A stretch of 64,000 bases of DNA from CmP2 sp052084925 (GCA_052084925.1 JBQDEV010000007.1:124001-188000), one strand, 5' to 3'; numbered from the stretch's first letter, positions 45,553 through 54,407 are shown. Program-made: numbers and translations. Notes: generated by a model from the sequence alone, not told the origin.

Positions 45553-47013
45553 ATGAGACGCAACCGGCCCCGCGGGCTGGTGGTCACCGCAGTGTTGATG
45601 CTGATGGCCCTGCTCGGATTCGGGATCCCCGCAGCCCAGGCCGCCGGCGAAGACACCGGCGGTTCTACCGGCGAAACCTACGTCATCGGCACCGACACCA
45701 CCTTCGCCCCCTTTGAATTCCGTGATGCTTCCGGCGAGCTCGTCGGCATCGACATGGACCTGATGCGCGCCATCGCCGAAGATCAGGGTTTCCAGGTCGA
45801 GTTCCAGTCGCTGGGCTTCAACGCCGCGCTGCAGGCTCTGACCTCCAACCAGGTTGACGGCGTCATCGCCGGCATGAGCATCACCGAAGAGCGCCAGGAG
45901 ATCTACGACTTCTCCGACCCTTACTTCACCGGTGAGATCACTCTGGCCCGTGATGAGGGCAACGAGGAGATCAGCGGCTGGGAAGACCTCGAAGGCAAGA
46001 CCATCGCGGTGAAGACCGGCTCGCTCTCCGAAGAGGTGGCCAAGGAGAAGCAGGAGGAGATCGACTTCCGCATCACCTCTCTGGACCAGACCACCACCAT
46101 GGTGCAGACCGTGAAGACCGGCAACGCTGACGCGCTGATGGACGATCTGCCGATCATTGCCTACGGCATCCAGCAGGGTTCCGGACTGGAGATGATCGAC
46201 GAGCCTGAACCGGCTGGTGAGTACGGCTTCGCCGTGAACAAGGATCAGAACTCCGAGCTGCTGGAGATGTTCAACGCTGGCCTGGAGAACGTTCAGGATT
46301 CGGGCCAATACGACGAGATCCTCGACACCTATATTGGCAACGAGGATTCCGGTCCCGACACCTCCACCTTCTTCGGCCTGGCCGCCTCGATCTTCCCGGC
46401 GCTGATGTCGGGCTTGGGCAACACCCTGCTGGTCACCGCGATCTCCTTCGCGCTGGCCATGGTGATCGGCCTGGGCTTCGGCTTCCTGAAGGTCTCCCGC
46501 AATATCGTGCTGCGTGGCATCTCGACCACGTTCATCGCCGTCTTCCGCGGTACCCCCATCCTGGTGTGGGCGTTCTTCTTCTACTTCGGTCTTCCGCTGC
46601 TGCTGGGCACCACCGTGAACATCTGGGTGGCCGGTGTGCTCACCCTGTCGCTGAATGGTGCCGCTTACATCGCTGAGATCGTCCGCGGCGGCATCCAGTC
46701 CGTCGACCCAGGCCAGATGGAAGCCTCCCGCTCGCTGGCCATGTCTTACGGGCAGTCGATGGTGAAGGTCGTGCTCCCGCAGGCCTTCAAGATGATGACC
46801 CCGTCGCTGATCAACCAGCTCGTGATCATGATCAAGGACTCCTCGCTGCTGCTGGCCATCGGCTTCGGTGAGCTGCTCTACCAGGCTCAGCAGATCTACG
46901 CGGCGAACTTCCGCGTCACCGAGGTGTTGCTCATCGTCGGTGTGATCTACTTCGTCACGATCTACCTGCTGACGATGCTGGCCAACTACGTCGACAAGAA
47001 GGTGAACAAGTGA
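45553..47013 (+). CDS. Fused amino-acid ABC transporter substrate-binding/permease protein
   Basis: This 486-residue protein joins two normally separate parts. After a signal sequence (about residues 1-30, LVVTAVLMLMALLGFGIPAAQA) comes a polar-amino-acid binding domain (about 38-262, starting VIGTDTTFAPFEFRDASGEL). A His/Glu/Gln-type permease domain follows (about 275-486), with the EAA loop MEASRSLAMSYGQSMVKVVLPQAF that contacts the ATPase. Glutamine or another polar amino acid is the probable substrate. ATG 45553 has AGGAG upstream. The stop overlaps the ATPase gene by 4 bp. Confidence 0.93.
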   Translation: MRRNRPRGLVVTAVLMLMALLGFGIPAAQAAGEDTGGSTGETYVIGTDTTFAPFEFRDASGELVGIDMDLMRAIAEDQGFQVEFQSLGFNAALQALTSNQVDGVIAGMSITEERQEIYDFSDPYFTGEITLARDEGNEEISGWEDLEGKTIAVKTGSLSEEVAKEKQEEIDFRITSLDQTTTMVQTVKTGNADALMDDLPIIAYGIQQGSGLEMIDEPEPAGEYGFAVNKDQNSELLEMFNAGLENVQDSGQYDEILDTYIGNEDSGPDTSTFFGLAASIFPALMSGLGNTLLVTAISFALAMVIGLGFGFLKVSRNIVLRGISTTFIAVFRGTPILVWAFFFYFGLPLLLGTTVNIWVAGVLTLSLNGAAYIAEIVRGGIQSVDPGQMEASRSLAMSYGQSMVKVVLPQAFKMMTPSLINQLVIMIKDSSLLLAIGFGELLYQAQQIYAANFRVTEVLLIVGVIYFVTIYLLTMLANYVDKKVNK

Positions 47014-47795
47014 GCACCCCCGTGAACGATCACACCAGCACCCTGCCCCTCGTCCTCGACGACGAGTCCAACATCATCCGCATCGAGGACCTGCACAAGT
47101 CCTTCGGCTCCAATGAGGTGCTGAAGGGCATCAACGCTCAGGTGAAGACCGGCGAAGTGGTCTGCGTCATCGGTCCCTCCGGCTCCGGTAAATCCACCGT
47201 GTTGCGCTGCCTGAACCGCCTCGAGGAGGCCACCTCCGGCAACGTCTGGATCGGCGGGCACAACCTCGCCGATCCGAAGGTCAACATCAACGAGGTGCGC
47301 AAGCACATCGGCATGGTGTTCCAGCACTTCAACCTGTTCCCGAACATGACCGTGGCCGAGAACATCATGCTCGCCCCCATGCAGGTCAAAAAGAAGTCGC
47401 GTTCCGAGGCCCGGGAAGCGGCTCTGAAGCTACTCGATCGGGTCGGTCTCTCCGACAAGGCTGATGCCCGTCCCTCCTCGCTCTCGGGTGGTCAGAAGCA
47501 GCGTGTGGCGATCGCCCGCGCGCTGGCGATGAACCCCGAAGTGATGCTCTTCGACGAGGCCACCTCGGCGCTCGACCCGGAGATGGTCGGTGAGGTCCTC
47601 CAGGTCATCCGTGACCTGGCCAAGGAAGGCATGACCATGATCTTGGTGACCCATGAGATGGGCTTCGCCCGCGAGGTCGCCGACCGTGTGGTGTTCATGG
47701 CCGACGGCGTGGTCACCGAGTCCGGCAAGCCGAAGGAACTCTTCGAGAGTCCGAAGACTGACCGTCTGAAGGACTTCCTCTCCAAGGTGCTCTGA
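47010..47795 (+). CDS. Amino-acid ABC transporter ATP-binding protein (GlnQ-like)
   Basis: The 261-residue ATPase has Walker A VIGPSGSGKST, the Q-loop MVFQHFNLFPNMTV, the signature SSLSGGQKQRVAIARAL and Walker B EVMLFDEATSALD, the glutamine-type sequence set. The start is a GTG overlapping the preceding stop (GTGA), so it is translationally coupled to the fused transporter. The first 25 residues precede the usual family start and are variable. Confidence 0.95.
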   Translation: MSTPVNDHTSTLPLVLDDESNIIRIEDLHKSFGSNEVLKGINAQVKTGEVVCVIGPSGSGKSTVLRCLNRLEEATSGNVWIGGHNLADPKVNINEVRKHIGMVFQHFNLFPNMTVAENIMLAPMQVKKKSRSEAREAALKLLDRVGLSDKADARPSSLSGGQKQRVAIARALAMNPEVMLFDEATSALDPEMVGEVLQVIRDLAKEGMTMILVTHEMGFAREVADRVVFMADGVVTESGKPKELFESPKTDRLKDFLSKVL

Positions 47796-47955
47796 CCCGG
47801 CAGCGTCCCTGACCGGCCCAGCTGGTCATCCTCCCTGCGCCCCGTTCCGCCTCCGCGCGGCACGGGGCGCAGTGCGTTGTTCGGGGCTGGTTTTCGGGTG
47901 GCGGGGACGAGATCATGAGGAGACCGCGAGCCGAGCTCGATCTCAGGGAGGCCCC

Positions 47956-49308
47956 ATGGGACCCGACGACCGCACCAGCCCGAGTCCACCCGTGATCGAG
48001 TGCCTCTGTGTGCACGGAATCGGCGTGCGCGGCACCGAGACAGGACATACGGCCCGGGTGGTGGCCGACTGCGTCCAGCGTGGCGTGCACGAGGCCGGCG
48101 GACGCTTCACGACCCTGTCAGACGCGGACGCCGGACGGGCGGAGGCCCGGGCCGAGGTGCGCGCACGAATTCAGCTCGCCGAGCACGACGTCGTCGTCAG
48201 ATTCCATGATCTTGCCTGGCACCACCTCGTCGAGTCCCCCAGACTCCGCGACGTGTTCTGGTGGGCGCTGCGGATCGCCCCGCTGACGCCCATGATCGTC
48301 GCCGCTGCCTGGTCTCAGGATCGGGCCGTGGAAGACAGGATCCGGCCCCGTGCATGGCATCGCATCGACCAGGTCATGTCGACCTGCCTGGTACTCATCG
48401 CCGGGCTGGTCGCGCTGCTGGCCGTGGTGCCGGTGGGCCTGGTGTCAGGGTTGATCGCGATACCGGTCGCCCCCGTGCGAGAGCGGCTTCGGCGCATCCT
48501 CGTCGAGGTGCTGGGGGATGCGTGGCTCTACCGGTCCAACCACTTCGAGGCCGAGGTGATCCCGCATTTGGTCGGGCGGGCGCGGAGCTTGGCGCAGGAC
48601 GGCGGATGGATCTGCCTGATCGGTCATTCGCAGGGCGGCGAGATCGCCCGGCGCATCAGCCTGTCGCAGGTGCCTGCGGCCTGTGTGGCGGTGGGCACCG
48701 GAGAAGCACCCTTGGGGATGCTCCGCACCTTGGGTAGTAACCCGCTCGCCTGGATCCTGTATTGGGCGTTCTATGCGGCGTTTCCCGCCTTCTTCGTATG
48801 GATGGCCCGCGAGGCCTTCGCCGTGATCGACGCGATCGTCGCGGCGGTGTCCACCCCGATGGCGGGGTTCTCCCCGGCGGCACATACCTCGGCCGTCGTA
48901 CCAGCACTGTTCTTCGTTCTACTGGCCGCCCTTATCGGGAGCACTGTGCGTCGACCTGCGGATCTCGGTCAGCGCGCGGACTGTCTCAACGTGCAGGTGA
49001 AGTCCCTGCTCGATCCGATCAGCTACGGTTCCAGCAACTCCGGGGACGTGCTGCGCTTCCAGCCGCCCAGCGGACGAGCAGCCAACCTACTGGAACACAC
49101 CCAGTACTTCACGAGCGTCCACACCGGTTTGTTTCTCGCCGAGACCCTGCTCGGTTCGCAGGCGGTGCCGGCGGCCCGACGCTGGTGCGCAGCGAGATTC
49201 ACCTGGTGGCTGCGACTGCTGGGGGCGCTCGCCACCGCACTACTGGTCGGTATCCTCTGGATGGTCGGCTCCTGGCAGCTCGACATCGTCCTCGCCTGGC
49301 TGGGCTGA
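47956..49308 (+). CDS. Uncharacterised membrane protein with alpha/beta-hydrolase elbow
   Basis: The 450-residue product starts at ATG 47956 behind GGGAGG. CVHGIGVRGT (18-27) resembles an oxyanion-hole His-Gly stretch, and ICLIGHSQGGE (219-229) is a GxSxG nucleophile elbow with Ser225. Hydrophobic segments lie at about 142-172, between those two motifs, and at about 262-285, 300-320 and 405-445. Hydrolase membrane proteins of this layout are not characterised as far as I know. A lipase or esterase acting at the membrane face is possible. It stands alone, 160 bp after the ABC ATPase. Confidence 0.7.
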   Translation: MGPDDRTSPSPPVIECLCVHGIGVRGTETGHTARVVADCVQRGVHEAGGRFTTLSDADAGRAEARAEVRARIQLAEHDVVVRFHDLAWHHLVESPRLRDVFWWALRIAPLTPMIVAAAWSQDRAVEDRIRPRAWHRIDQVMSTCLVLIAGLVALLAVVPVGLVSGLIAIPVAPVRERLRRILVEVLGDAWLYRSNHFEAEVIPHLVGRARSLAQDGGWICLIGHSQGGEIARRISLSQVPAACVAVGTGEAPLGMLRTLGSNPLAWILYWAFYAAFPAFFVWMAREAFAVIDAIVAAVSTPMAGFSPAAHTSAVVPALFFVLLAALIGSTVRRPADLGQRADCLNVQVKSLLDPISYGSSNSGDVLRFQPPSGRAANLLEHTQYFTSVHTGLFLAETLLGSQAVPAARRWCAARFTWWLRLLGALATALLVGILWMVGSWQLDIVLAWLG

Positions 49309-49336
49309 GATTCGCTCCTGTCTTGCCCTAGACATG

Positions 49337-49380
49337 CACGAAGCCCGTGCCGCTCTCGAGGGAGCAGCACGGGCTTCGTG
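49337..49380. terminator. Bidirectional terminator between the hydrolase-like gene and rpsI
   Basis: A perfect 14-bp stem (49337-49350 with 49367-49380) encloses a 16-nt loop. It lies between two convergent genes and 17 bp from the rpsI stop. Confidence 0.8.
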
Positions 49381-49397
49381 ATGAGCGATCCTGAGGA

Positions 49398-49895
49398 TCA
49401 GCGCTTCGAGTACTGAGGAGCCTTACGGGCCTTCTTGAGGCCGGCCTTCTTGCGCTCGATGATGCGTGCGTCGCGAGTCAGGAAGCCAGCCTTCTTCAGG
49501 GCCGGACGGTTATTCTCGCGGTCGATCTCGTTCAGGGCACGGGAGATCCCGAGGCGCAGAGCGCCAGCCTGACCGGAAGGGCCACCACCCTGGATACGAG
49601 CGATGACGTCGTAGGCGCCTTCGAGGCCGAGGAGGGTGAACGGATCGTTGACTTCCTGCTGGTGCAGCTTGTTCGGGAAGTACACCGCCAGCTCCCGGCC
49701 GTTGACGGTCCACTGACCGGTGCCGGGCACCAGGCGGACGCGGGCGACAGCCTGCTTGCGGCGACCCACGGCAGAGCCGCCGACGGTCAGTGCCGGGCGC
49801 TCGGTCGGAGCAGCGCCTTCAGGGGTAGAGGTGGTCTCGGAGGTGTAGCTCGTCAGCTCCACTTCCTCGGTGACCTCGTTCTCGTTGAGAGTCAT
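49398..49895 (-). CDS. rpsI: 30S ribosomal protein S9
   Basis: The 165-residue S9 has the canonical body from GRRKQAVARVRLVPGTGQWTVNGR to the C-terminal KKARKAPQYSKR, whose last Arg reaches the P-site tRNA. An acidic, Thr/Glu-rich extension of about 40 residues precedes it, as in other actinobacteria. It follows rplM by 36 bp. Confidence 0.97.
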   Translation of the reverse strand: MTLNENEVTEEVELTSYTSETTSTPEGAAPTERPALTVGGSAVGRRKQAVARVRLVPGTGQWTVNGRELAVYFPNKLHQQEVNDPFTLLGLEGAYDVIARIQGGGPSGQAGALRLGISRALNEIDRENNRPALKKAGFLTRDARIIERKKAGLKKARKAPQYSKR

Positions 49896-49931
49896 GGTTC
49901 TCCTTGAAAGTTCTTAAAAGTGGGGCTGACC

Positions 49932-50375
49932 CTACTGGGCCACCTGGTCAATGGTGAAGGGAGCCGGCTGCTGCGCGGTGTGCGGGTGCTCGGCACCGGC
50001 GTACACCTTCAGCTTGTTGAGGACCTGGTCCGAGAGCTTGTTCTTCGGCAGCATGCCCTTGATAGCCTTCTCCACTGCGCGCACCGGGTTCTTCTCCAGC
50101 AGCTCAGCGTAGGTGGTGGAAGTCAGACCGCCCGGGTAACCGGAGTGGCGGTAGGCCTTCTTCTTCTCGAGCTTGGCGCCGGTGAGGGCGACCTTCTCGG
50201 CGTTGATGATGATGACGTAGTCGCCCATGTCCATGTGGGGGGCGAAGGTGGGCTTGTGCTTGCCGCGCAGCAGGGTTGCAGTCTGGCTGGCAAGACGGCC
50301 CAGCACCACGTCGGTGGCGTCAATGACATGCCACTGGCGATCAATGTCGCCTGGCTTAGGTGTGTACGTACGCAC
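49932..50375 (-). CDS. rplM: 50S ribosomal protein L13
   Basis: The 147-residue protein starts TYTPKPGDIDRQWHVIDA and contains GKHKPTFAPHMDMGDYVIIINAEKV, the L13 signature region. Translation begins with GTG at 50375 behind GAAGG. It heads the rplM-rpsI operon and has a leader of roughly 220 nt. Confidence 0.97.
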   Translation of the reverse strand: MRTYTPKPGDIDRQWHVIDATDVVLGRLASQTATLLRGKHKPTFAPHMDMGDYVIIINAEKVALTGAKLEKKKAYRHSGYPGGLTSTTYAELLEKNPVRAVEKAIKGMLPKNKLSDQVLNKLKVYAGAEHPHTAQQPAPFTIDQVAQ

Positions 50376-50636
50376 TGTTGTTTGCCTTCGTTTTCGGTGT
50401 CGGGTCCAGTCACGGGCACCGCTGATTCGTGAGGATCAACCGTGCTGTCACTGTGCTTCGAGTGCTTCCGGTACACCAGGTGAGGGCTGGCGTGAGGCCG
50501 GGTCCGTGCTCCTCGGAAGACGATGGGTGCCATGTGACGATGCAACTACGTCGACACCACAAACGTCGCAGACTCCGAGAGGACTCGCACAACAGCTACC
50601 AATGCTACCGGCATTCTGCGCCTGAGGCAAAGCGTC
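50376..50636 (-). promoter_or_regulatory. rplM-rpsI promoter and long leader
   Basis: A promoter with TTGCCT (50630-50625), a 17-nt spacer and TAGCAT (50607-50602) points leftward. It predicts a leader of about 220 nt before rplM with no coding frame that I trust. A leader this long suggests an RNA-based control element, but I could not assign a known fold. The promoter begins right after the oxidase gene stop. Confidence 0.5.
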
Positions 50637-51788
50637 TCAGCCGGCCGCTCGGCTTCTCTCGAGGCGGCTCACCGGGCTCAGCGAGAATCGTTGTGGGGCG
50701 GACCGGGCGCCGGTCACCATCTGTTCGACGATGTGCCCGATTAGGGGCGCGAATTTGCCCCCATGACCCGAGCACGGGGAGACCACGCTGATGCTCCCGA
50801 AACGCTGGATGATGAAGTCCTCGGTCGGAGTCATCGTGAACACGCAGCTCACTTCAGCATAGGGCCGGGGTTCCAGACCGGGCACGTGCTCCTGAGCGTA
50901 GCGGACCAATCGCTGCCCGGCGCGCGGGTCCACCGCGCGATCGTTGTGGCTCGACGAGGGGATCACACGTCCACCGCAGAACTCGGCGATCTTCTGCCCA
51001 CCGAATGCGGCGTCGCGCCCGCCAGGCAGTGAATACACCTGCATCTCAGGCGTCTTGTGGATGAATGACGGCCAGTCAGCATGCCCGTACTCGGGCGTGT
51101 AAGGCAGATGGATCGCTTGCTCCTGCCATACTTCCAATGACATCGCGAGGGACTGCGTGGGGATCGGCAGTTGGGGCAGCAGCTCCGGAAGCCATCCCCC
51201 GACGGTGAGGACCAGATTTTGGGCGAAGACCCGGCGACCGTCGCGCGCGGTCACCACGTGCCCGCTCCCCCGCTCATCGACCGCCCCAACTTCCCATTCG
51301 GTCAGCAGGCTCGCCCCGTGATGTTGCGCCTGGGCCATCATCGTCTCCACCGTGGTCTGCGCGTCGAGGATCGCCCCGTCCGGATGCCAGAGCACCTCGC
51401 TGTCGACGTCGAGCATCGGCCAGCGACGCCGTGCCTCCCGTCGCCCGACGAGTTCGTGATCGACACCGGCGTCGGCGAGAATGCCGGCCAGCCGCGCCGG
51501 AAACCGCAGTGCGCCAGCGTCGAGCGCTCCCGTCGTCGTCAGCAGGGTTGTGCCCGCTTCCTGCTCGAGCTCGGTCCACCAGCGGCGAGATTCTTTGACG
51601 AGCTCCACATAGAACGGGTCGCTGTACGCATAGCGGAAAATGCGCGCCGAACCGTGCGAGCTTCCCCAGGGATTCGCCGGCGTGCGGGCTTCGAGCACCA
51701 GGACCTCTCGGCCCTCTCGGGCCAGGTGCCACGCGGTGGACGCCCCCATCAACCCCGCGCCAACGACGACGAATTCGAAACTCTCCAT
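50637..51788 (-). CDS. Sarcosine oxidase-like FAD-dependent amine oxidase
   Basis: The 383-residue protein is of the monomeric sarcosine oxidase / N-methyltryptophan oxidase type. The dinucleotide fold is FVVVGAGLMGASTAWHLA, and Cys315 in EVSCVFTMTPTEDFII matches the residue that binds FAD covalently in this family (Cys315 in the Bacillus enzyme). SGHGGKFAPLIG is the C-terminal flavin loop. It oxidises a secondary N-methyl amine, producing an aldehyde and hydrogen peroxide; the exact substrate is unknown. AGGAGG precedes ATG 51788. It is divergent from a LysR gene that probably controls it. Confidence 0.88.
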   Translation of the reverse strand: MESFEFVVVGAGLMGASTAWHLAREGREVLVLEARTPANPWGSSHGSARIFRYAYSDPFYVELVKESRRWWTELEQEAGTTLLTTTGALDAGALRFPARLAGILADAGVDHELVGRREARRRWPMLDVDSEVLWHPDGAILDAQTTVETMMAQAQHHGASLLTEWEVGAVDERGSGHVVTARDGRRVFAQNLVLTVGGWLPELLPQLPIPTQSLAMSLEVWQEQAIHLPYTPEYGHADWPSFIHKTPEMQVYSLPGGRDAAFGGQKIAEFCGGRVIPSSSHNDRAVDPRAGQRLVRYAQEHVPGLEPRPYAEVSCVFTMTPTEDFIIQRFGSISVVSPCSGHGGKFAPLIGHIVEQMVTGARSAPQRFSLSPVSRLERSRAAG

Positions 51789-51881
51789 GATGGGATCCTC
51801 CTGTACCGGCCCGATTCACTTCTCGGTCCTTTCTAGTACCCCACGAGATTCATGCCGCGTCCAATATCAATTGACGTATGA

Positions 51882-51902
51882 TCATTCTGAAACCAAGAAT
51901 GA
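51882..51902. promoter_or_regulatory. LysR-type operator between oxidase and lysR genes
   Basis: A perfect dyad TCATTCT-N7-AGAATGA contains the T-N11-A core expected for a LysR dimer. It lies 18 bp before the LysR ATG and about 94 bp before the oxidase ATG, a standard arrangement for autoregulation with activation of the divergent gene. Confidence 0.65.
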
Positions 51903-51919
51903 CCGGGCGAAGAGGGACC

Positions 51920-52819
51920 ATGGAGATACGCCAACTTCGATACTTTGTGGCGGTGGCCGAAGAACTGCACTTCGGTCGTGCCGCCGCCCGGCTGCACATC
52001 TCGCAGCCGCCGCTGACGGTACACATCAAACGCCTGGAGCAACTCGTCGGTGCGGCACTGTTTGACAGGACGTCGCGACAGGTTCAGCTGACCGAGGCGG
52101 GGAATCTGCTGTATCCGCGAGCCCTGGCGATTCTGGAAGACGTTGAGCAGGCCTCAGCGGAGGTGGGCCTCGTGGCCGCCGGGCACCTAGGACAGGTCCG
52201 GTTGGGCTTCGTCTCGTCAGCCAGTTATGAGGTCGTTCCCCTGGCCCTCAGAGAGATGCGTGAGCGCCACCCCGGCATCCGCATCGATCTGGAGCCATTG
52301 GTCACGGGAGATCAGCTCGAGGCGCTGATGCAGGGTCGGCTCGACCTGGGGGTCGTTCGTGACGCACCGCTTCACCCGGGCTTGGATTTCACCACGCTGC
52401 GGGAGGAGCGCATCGTCGCCGTCGTTCCAGCGGATCATCACCTGGCGACCAGTCCTGTCGTGGAGCCAGCGGACTTGGCTGGAGAACCCTTAATTCTGTT
52501 TCCCTTCACCTCCATGCCCGGCTTCGTCGCCAAAGCGCTCGAGGTGTTTCGAGAGCACGGTTCGTCACCGCAGGTGGTGCAGCAGGTGATCAATCAGGAG
52601 AACGTGATGGGGCTGGTGGCCGCCGGTGTCGGAATCTCTCTGTTGCCGGAGTCGTTCTCCTCCGTGCACCATCCGCGTGTCATCACCAGGGGCCTGACCA
52701 CGGCCCCGACCTCGATGCTACAGCTGGCCCACGTGCCCGCCGGGCTGTCCCCCGCTGCCACCGTGCTGAGAGATCTCCTACGAGCTCAGCGCCCGACGGA
52801 TTCAAGGGAATCCGCTTAG
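51920..52819 (+). CDS. LysR family transcriptional regulator
   Basis: This 299-residue regulator starts MEIRQLRYFVAVAEELHFGRAA with ARLHISQPPLTVHIKRLEQ as the recognition region, followed by a type 2 periplasmic-like effector domain (about residues 90-290). ATG 51920 has GAGGGA upstream; the frame is open to 51878 through the operator. It probably controls the divergent sarcosine oxidase-like gene, with an amine-related inducer. It converges on truA with 2 bp between stops. Confidence 0.9.
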   Translation: MEIRQLRYFVAVAEELHFGRAAARLHISQPPLTVHIKRLEQLVGAALFDRTSRQVQLTEAGNLLYPRALAILEDVEQASAEVGLVAAGHLGQVRLGFVSSASYEVVPLALREMRERHPGIRIDLEPLVTGDQLEALMQGRLDLGVVRDAPLHPGLDFTTLREERIVAVVPADHHLATSPVVEPADLAGEPLILFPFTSMPGFVAKALEVFREHGSSPQVVQQVINQENVMGLVAAGVGISLLPESFSSVHHPRVITRGLTTAPTSMLQLAHVPAGLSPAATVLRDLLRAQRPTDSRESA

Positions 52820-52821
52820 GC

Positions 52822-53727
52822 TCAGCTCTCGTCGACGGCACCCATGGAGACGCTCCTGCGTGCACGCGTACGCCGGGCCTGCTCGGCCAATTCCTCGGCC
52901 GTCTCCGGGTAGTCGATGCGTTCCAGAACCAGACCGCGCGCCGGCGCCAGACGCACATCCGGTCCACGGCGTTGCTCCGCTCGCCTCTGCTCCATCCATC
53001 CAGGCGGTCGCTTGCCCTCGCCCACCAGCATGGCGCTGCCCACCAGGGCCCTGACCATGTTGTGGCAGAACGCGTCAGCTTCTAGCTCGGCATGGATCAC
53101 ACCGAGGGCGTCCCGATAGAGGTCGAAGCGACGCAAGGTACGGATGGTGGTCGCACCCTCACGGGGTTTGCAGTAGCTGAGGAAATCGTGCAGGCCCAAC
53201 ATCGAATCGGCTTCGGCTTGCATCAGCGCCAAACTCAATGGCGTGCCGTGCCAGTGTGTGAATCGACGCTGCAGTGGGTCTCGAGTGTCGAGCCGGTCAG
53301 AGATCCGATATCGATAGGCTCGTCCCCCCGCCGAGAACCGAGCGTCGAAACCAACGGGGGCAACAGCGGCCGAACGTATGACGATGCTGCCTTCCTGCGC
53401 CCGCAGGACGCCGTTAAGCCGCCGCACCAGCGCGTCCTCGGGCTCTACTCCCTCTCGTTGCCGAGACACCGCATTCCATTCCTCTGGGGTGAGGTCACAG
53501 TGGATCACTTGGTGGGCGGCGTGCACGCCGGCGTCAGTGCGTCCGGCAACGGTGGTGCGGATGGAGCGCCGGATGACCATCTGCAGTCCAGCTTCCACGG
53601 CGCCCTGGACAGAGGCGAGCCCCGGCTGAACGGCCCATCCGTGGAAGGACTCCCCGTCGTAGGCCAAGTCGATTCTGATGCGCATCATCGGCTCGGAGGC
53701 AATCTGGTCGTTGACGGTCTCGGACAT
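52822..53727 (-). CDS. truA: tRNA pseudouridine(38-40) synthase TruA
   Basis: The 301-residue enzyme makes pseudouridine in the tRNA anticodon stem. The catalytic Asp65 is in TTVAGRTDAGVHA and the start region is RIRIDLAYDGESFHGWAVQPG. A basic C-terminal extension (TRARRSVSMGAVDES) is variable. The ATG at 53727 has no Shine-Dalgarno sequence; TAGAAT at 53739-53734 ends 6 nt upstream, suggesting a leaderless message. It follows the rplQ terminator. Confidence 0.95.
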   Translation of the reverse strand: MSETVNDQIASEPMMRIRIDLAYDGESFHGWAVQPGLASVQGAVEAGLQMVIRRSIRTTVAGRTDAGVHAAHQVIHCDLTPEEWNAVSRQREGVEPEDALVRRLNGVLRAQEGSIVIRSAAVAPVGFDARFSAGGRAYRYRISDRLDTRDPLQRRFTHWHGTPLSLALMQAEADSMLGLHDFLSYCKPREGATTIRTLRRFDLYRDALGVIHAELEADAFCHNMVRALVGSAMLVGEGKRPPGWMEQRRAEQRRGPDVRLAPARGLVLERIDYPETAEELAEQARRTRARRSVSMGAVDES

Positions 53728-53802
53728 AGGAGGATTCTATCCAGGTCGCTTCAGCCTTTGAGAAACTCACGCTGCGGGTCCAAAGGAGGACAGATACGAG
53801 AA

Positions 53803-53841
53803 GACCCCGACGCGGATGGATGGTCCATCCGCGCCGGGGTC
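53803..53841 (-). terminator. Terminator after rplQ
   Basis: An 18-bp stem with one mismatch (53803-53820 with 53824-53841) and a 3-nt loop follows rplQ, and the leftward tail TTCTCGTATC is moderately T-rich. It closes the rpoA-rplQ transcript before truA. Confidence 0.82.
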
Positions 53842-53867
53842 ATCTACGATATGCCCGGAGGCAGGTA

Positions 53868-54407
53868 CTACTTGGTCTCGCCCTCGGCGGTCTCCTCAGC
53901 AGCAGCCTCAGTCGCCTCAGTCTCGGTGGCCTCAGCCTCGACGACCTCGGTCTCCTCGACCACGACCTCCTCAGCGGGAGCCTCGGCAGCAACAGCCTTC
54001 TCGGCTTCCTGCACGACGGCCTGCTTCGGCGATACCGGCTCCATGACCAGCTCGATGACAGCCATCGGAGCGTTGTCGCCCTGACGGTTGCCGATCTTGG
54101 TGATGCGGGTGTAGCCACCTTCACGCTGGGCCATAGCCGGACCGATGACCGTGAACAGCTCGTGCACGATCGACTTGTTGGTGCGGTTCTTAGCAGCGAT
54201 GAGGCCCTGCACGCGACGACGAGCAGGCAGATCGCCCTTCTTAGCGAAGGTGATCAGGCGCTCAGCGAAGGGCTGAAGACGCTTGGCCTTGGTGACCGTG
54301 GTGGTCACCGACTTGTGCTCGAACAGGTTCGCGGCCAGGTTGGCCAGCATGATCCGCTGGTGAGCCGGGCTGCCACCCAGGCGCGGACCTTTGGTTGGGG
54401 TCAGCAT
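53868..54407 (-). CDS. rplQ: 50S ribosomal protein L17
   Basis: The 179-residue L17 has the normal core (LGGSPAHQRIMLANLAANLFEHKSV... to ITKIGNRQGDNAPMAVIEL) followed by a tail of about 60 residues rich in Ala, Glu, Val and Thr. The tail is acidic and absent from E. coli L17, but actinobacterial L17 proteins often carry one. GAGGAG precedes ATG 54407. It follows rpoA by 62 bp. Confidence 0.96.
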   Translation of the reverse strand: MLTPTKGPRLGGSPAHQRIMLANLAANLFEHKSVTTTVTKAKRLQPFAERLITFAKKGDLPARRRVQGLIAAKNRTNKSIVHELFTVIGPAMAQREGGYTRITKIGNRQGDNAPMAVIELVMEPVSPKQAVVQEAEKAVAAEAPAEEVVVEETEVVEAEATETEATEAAAEETAEGETK

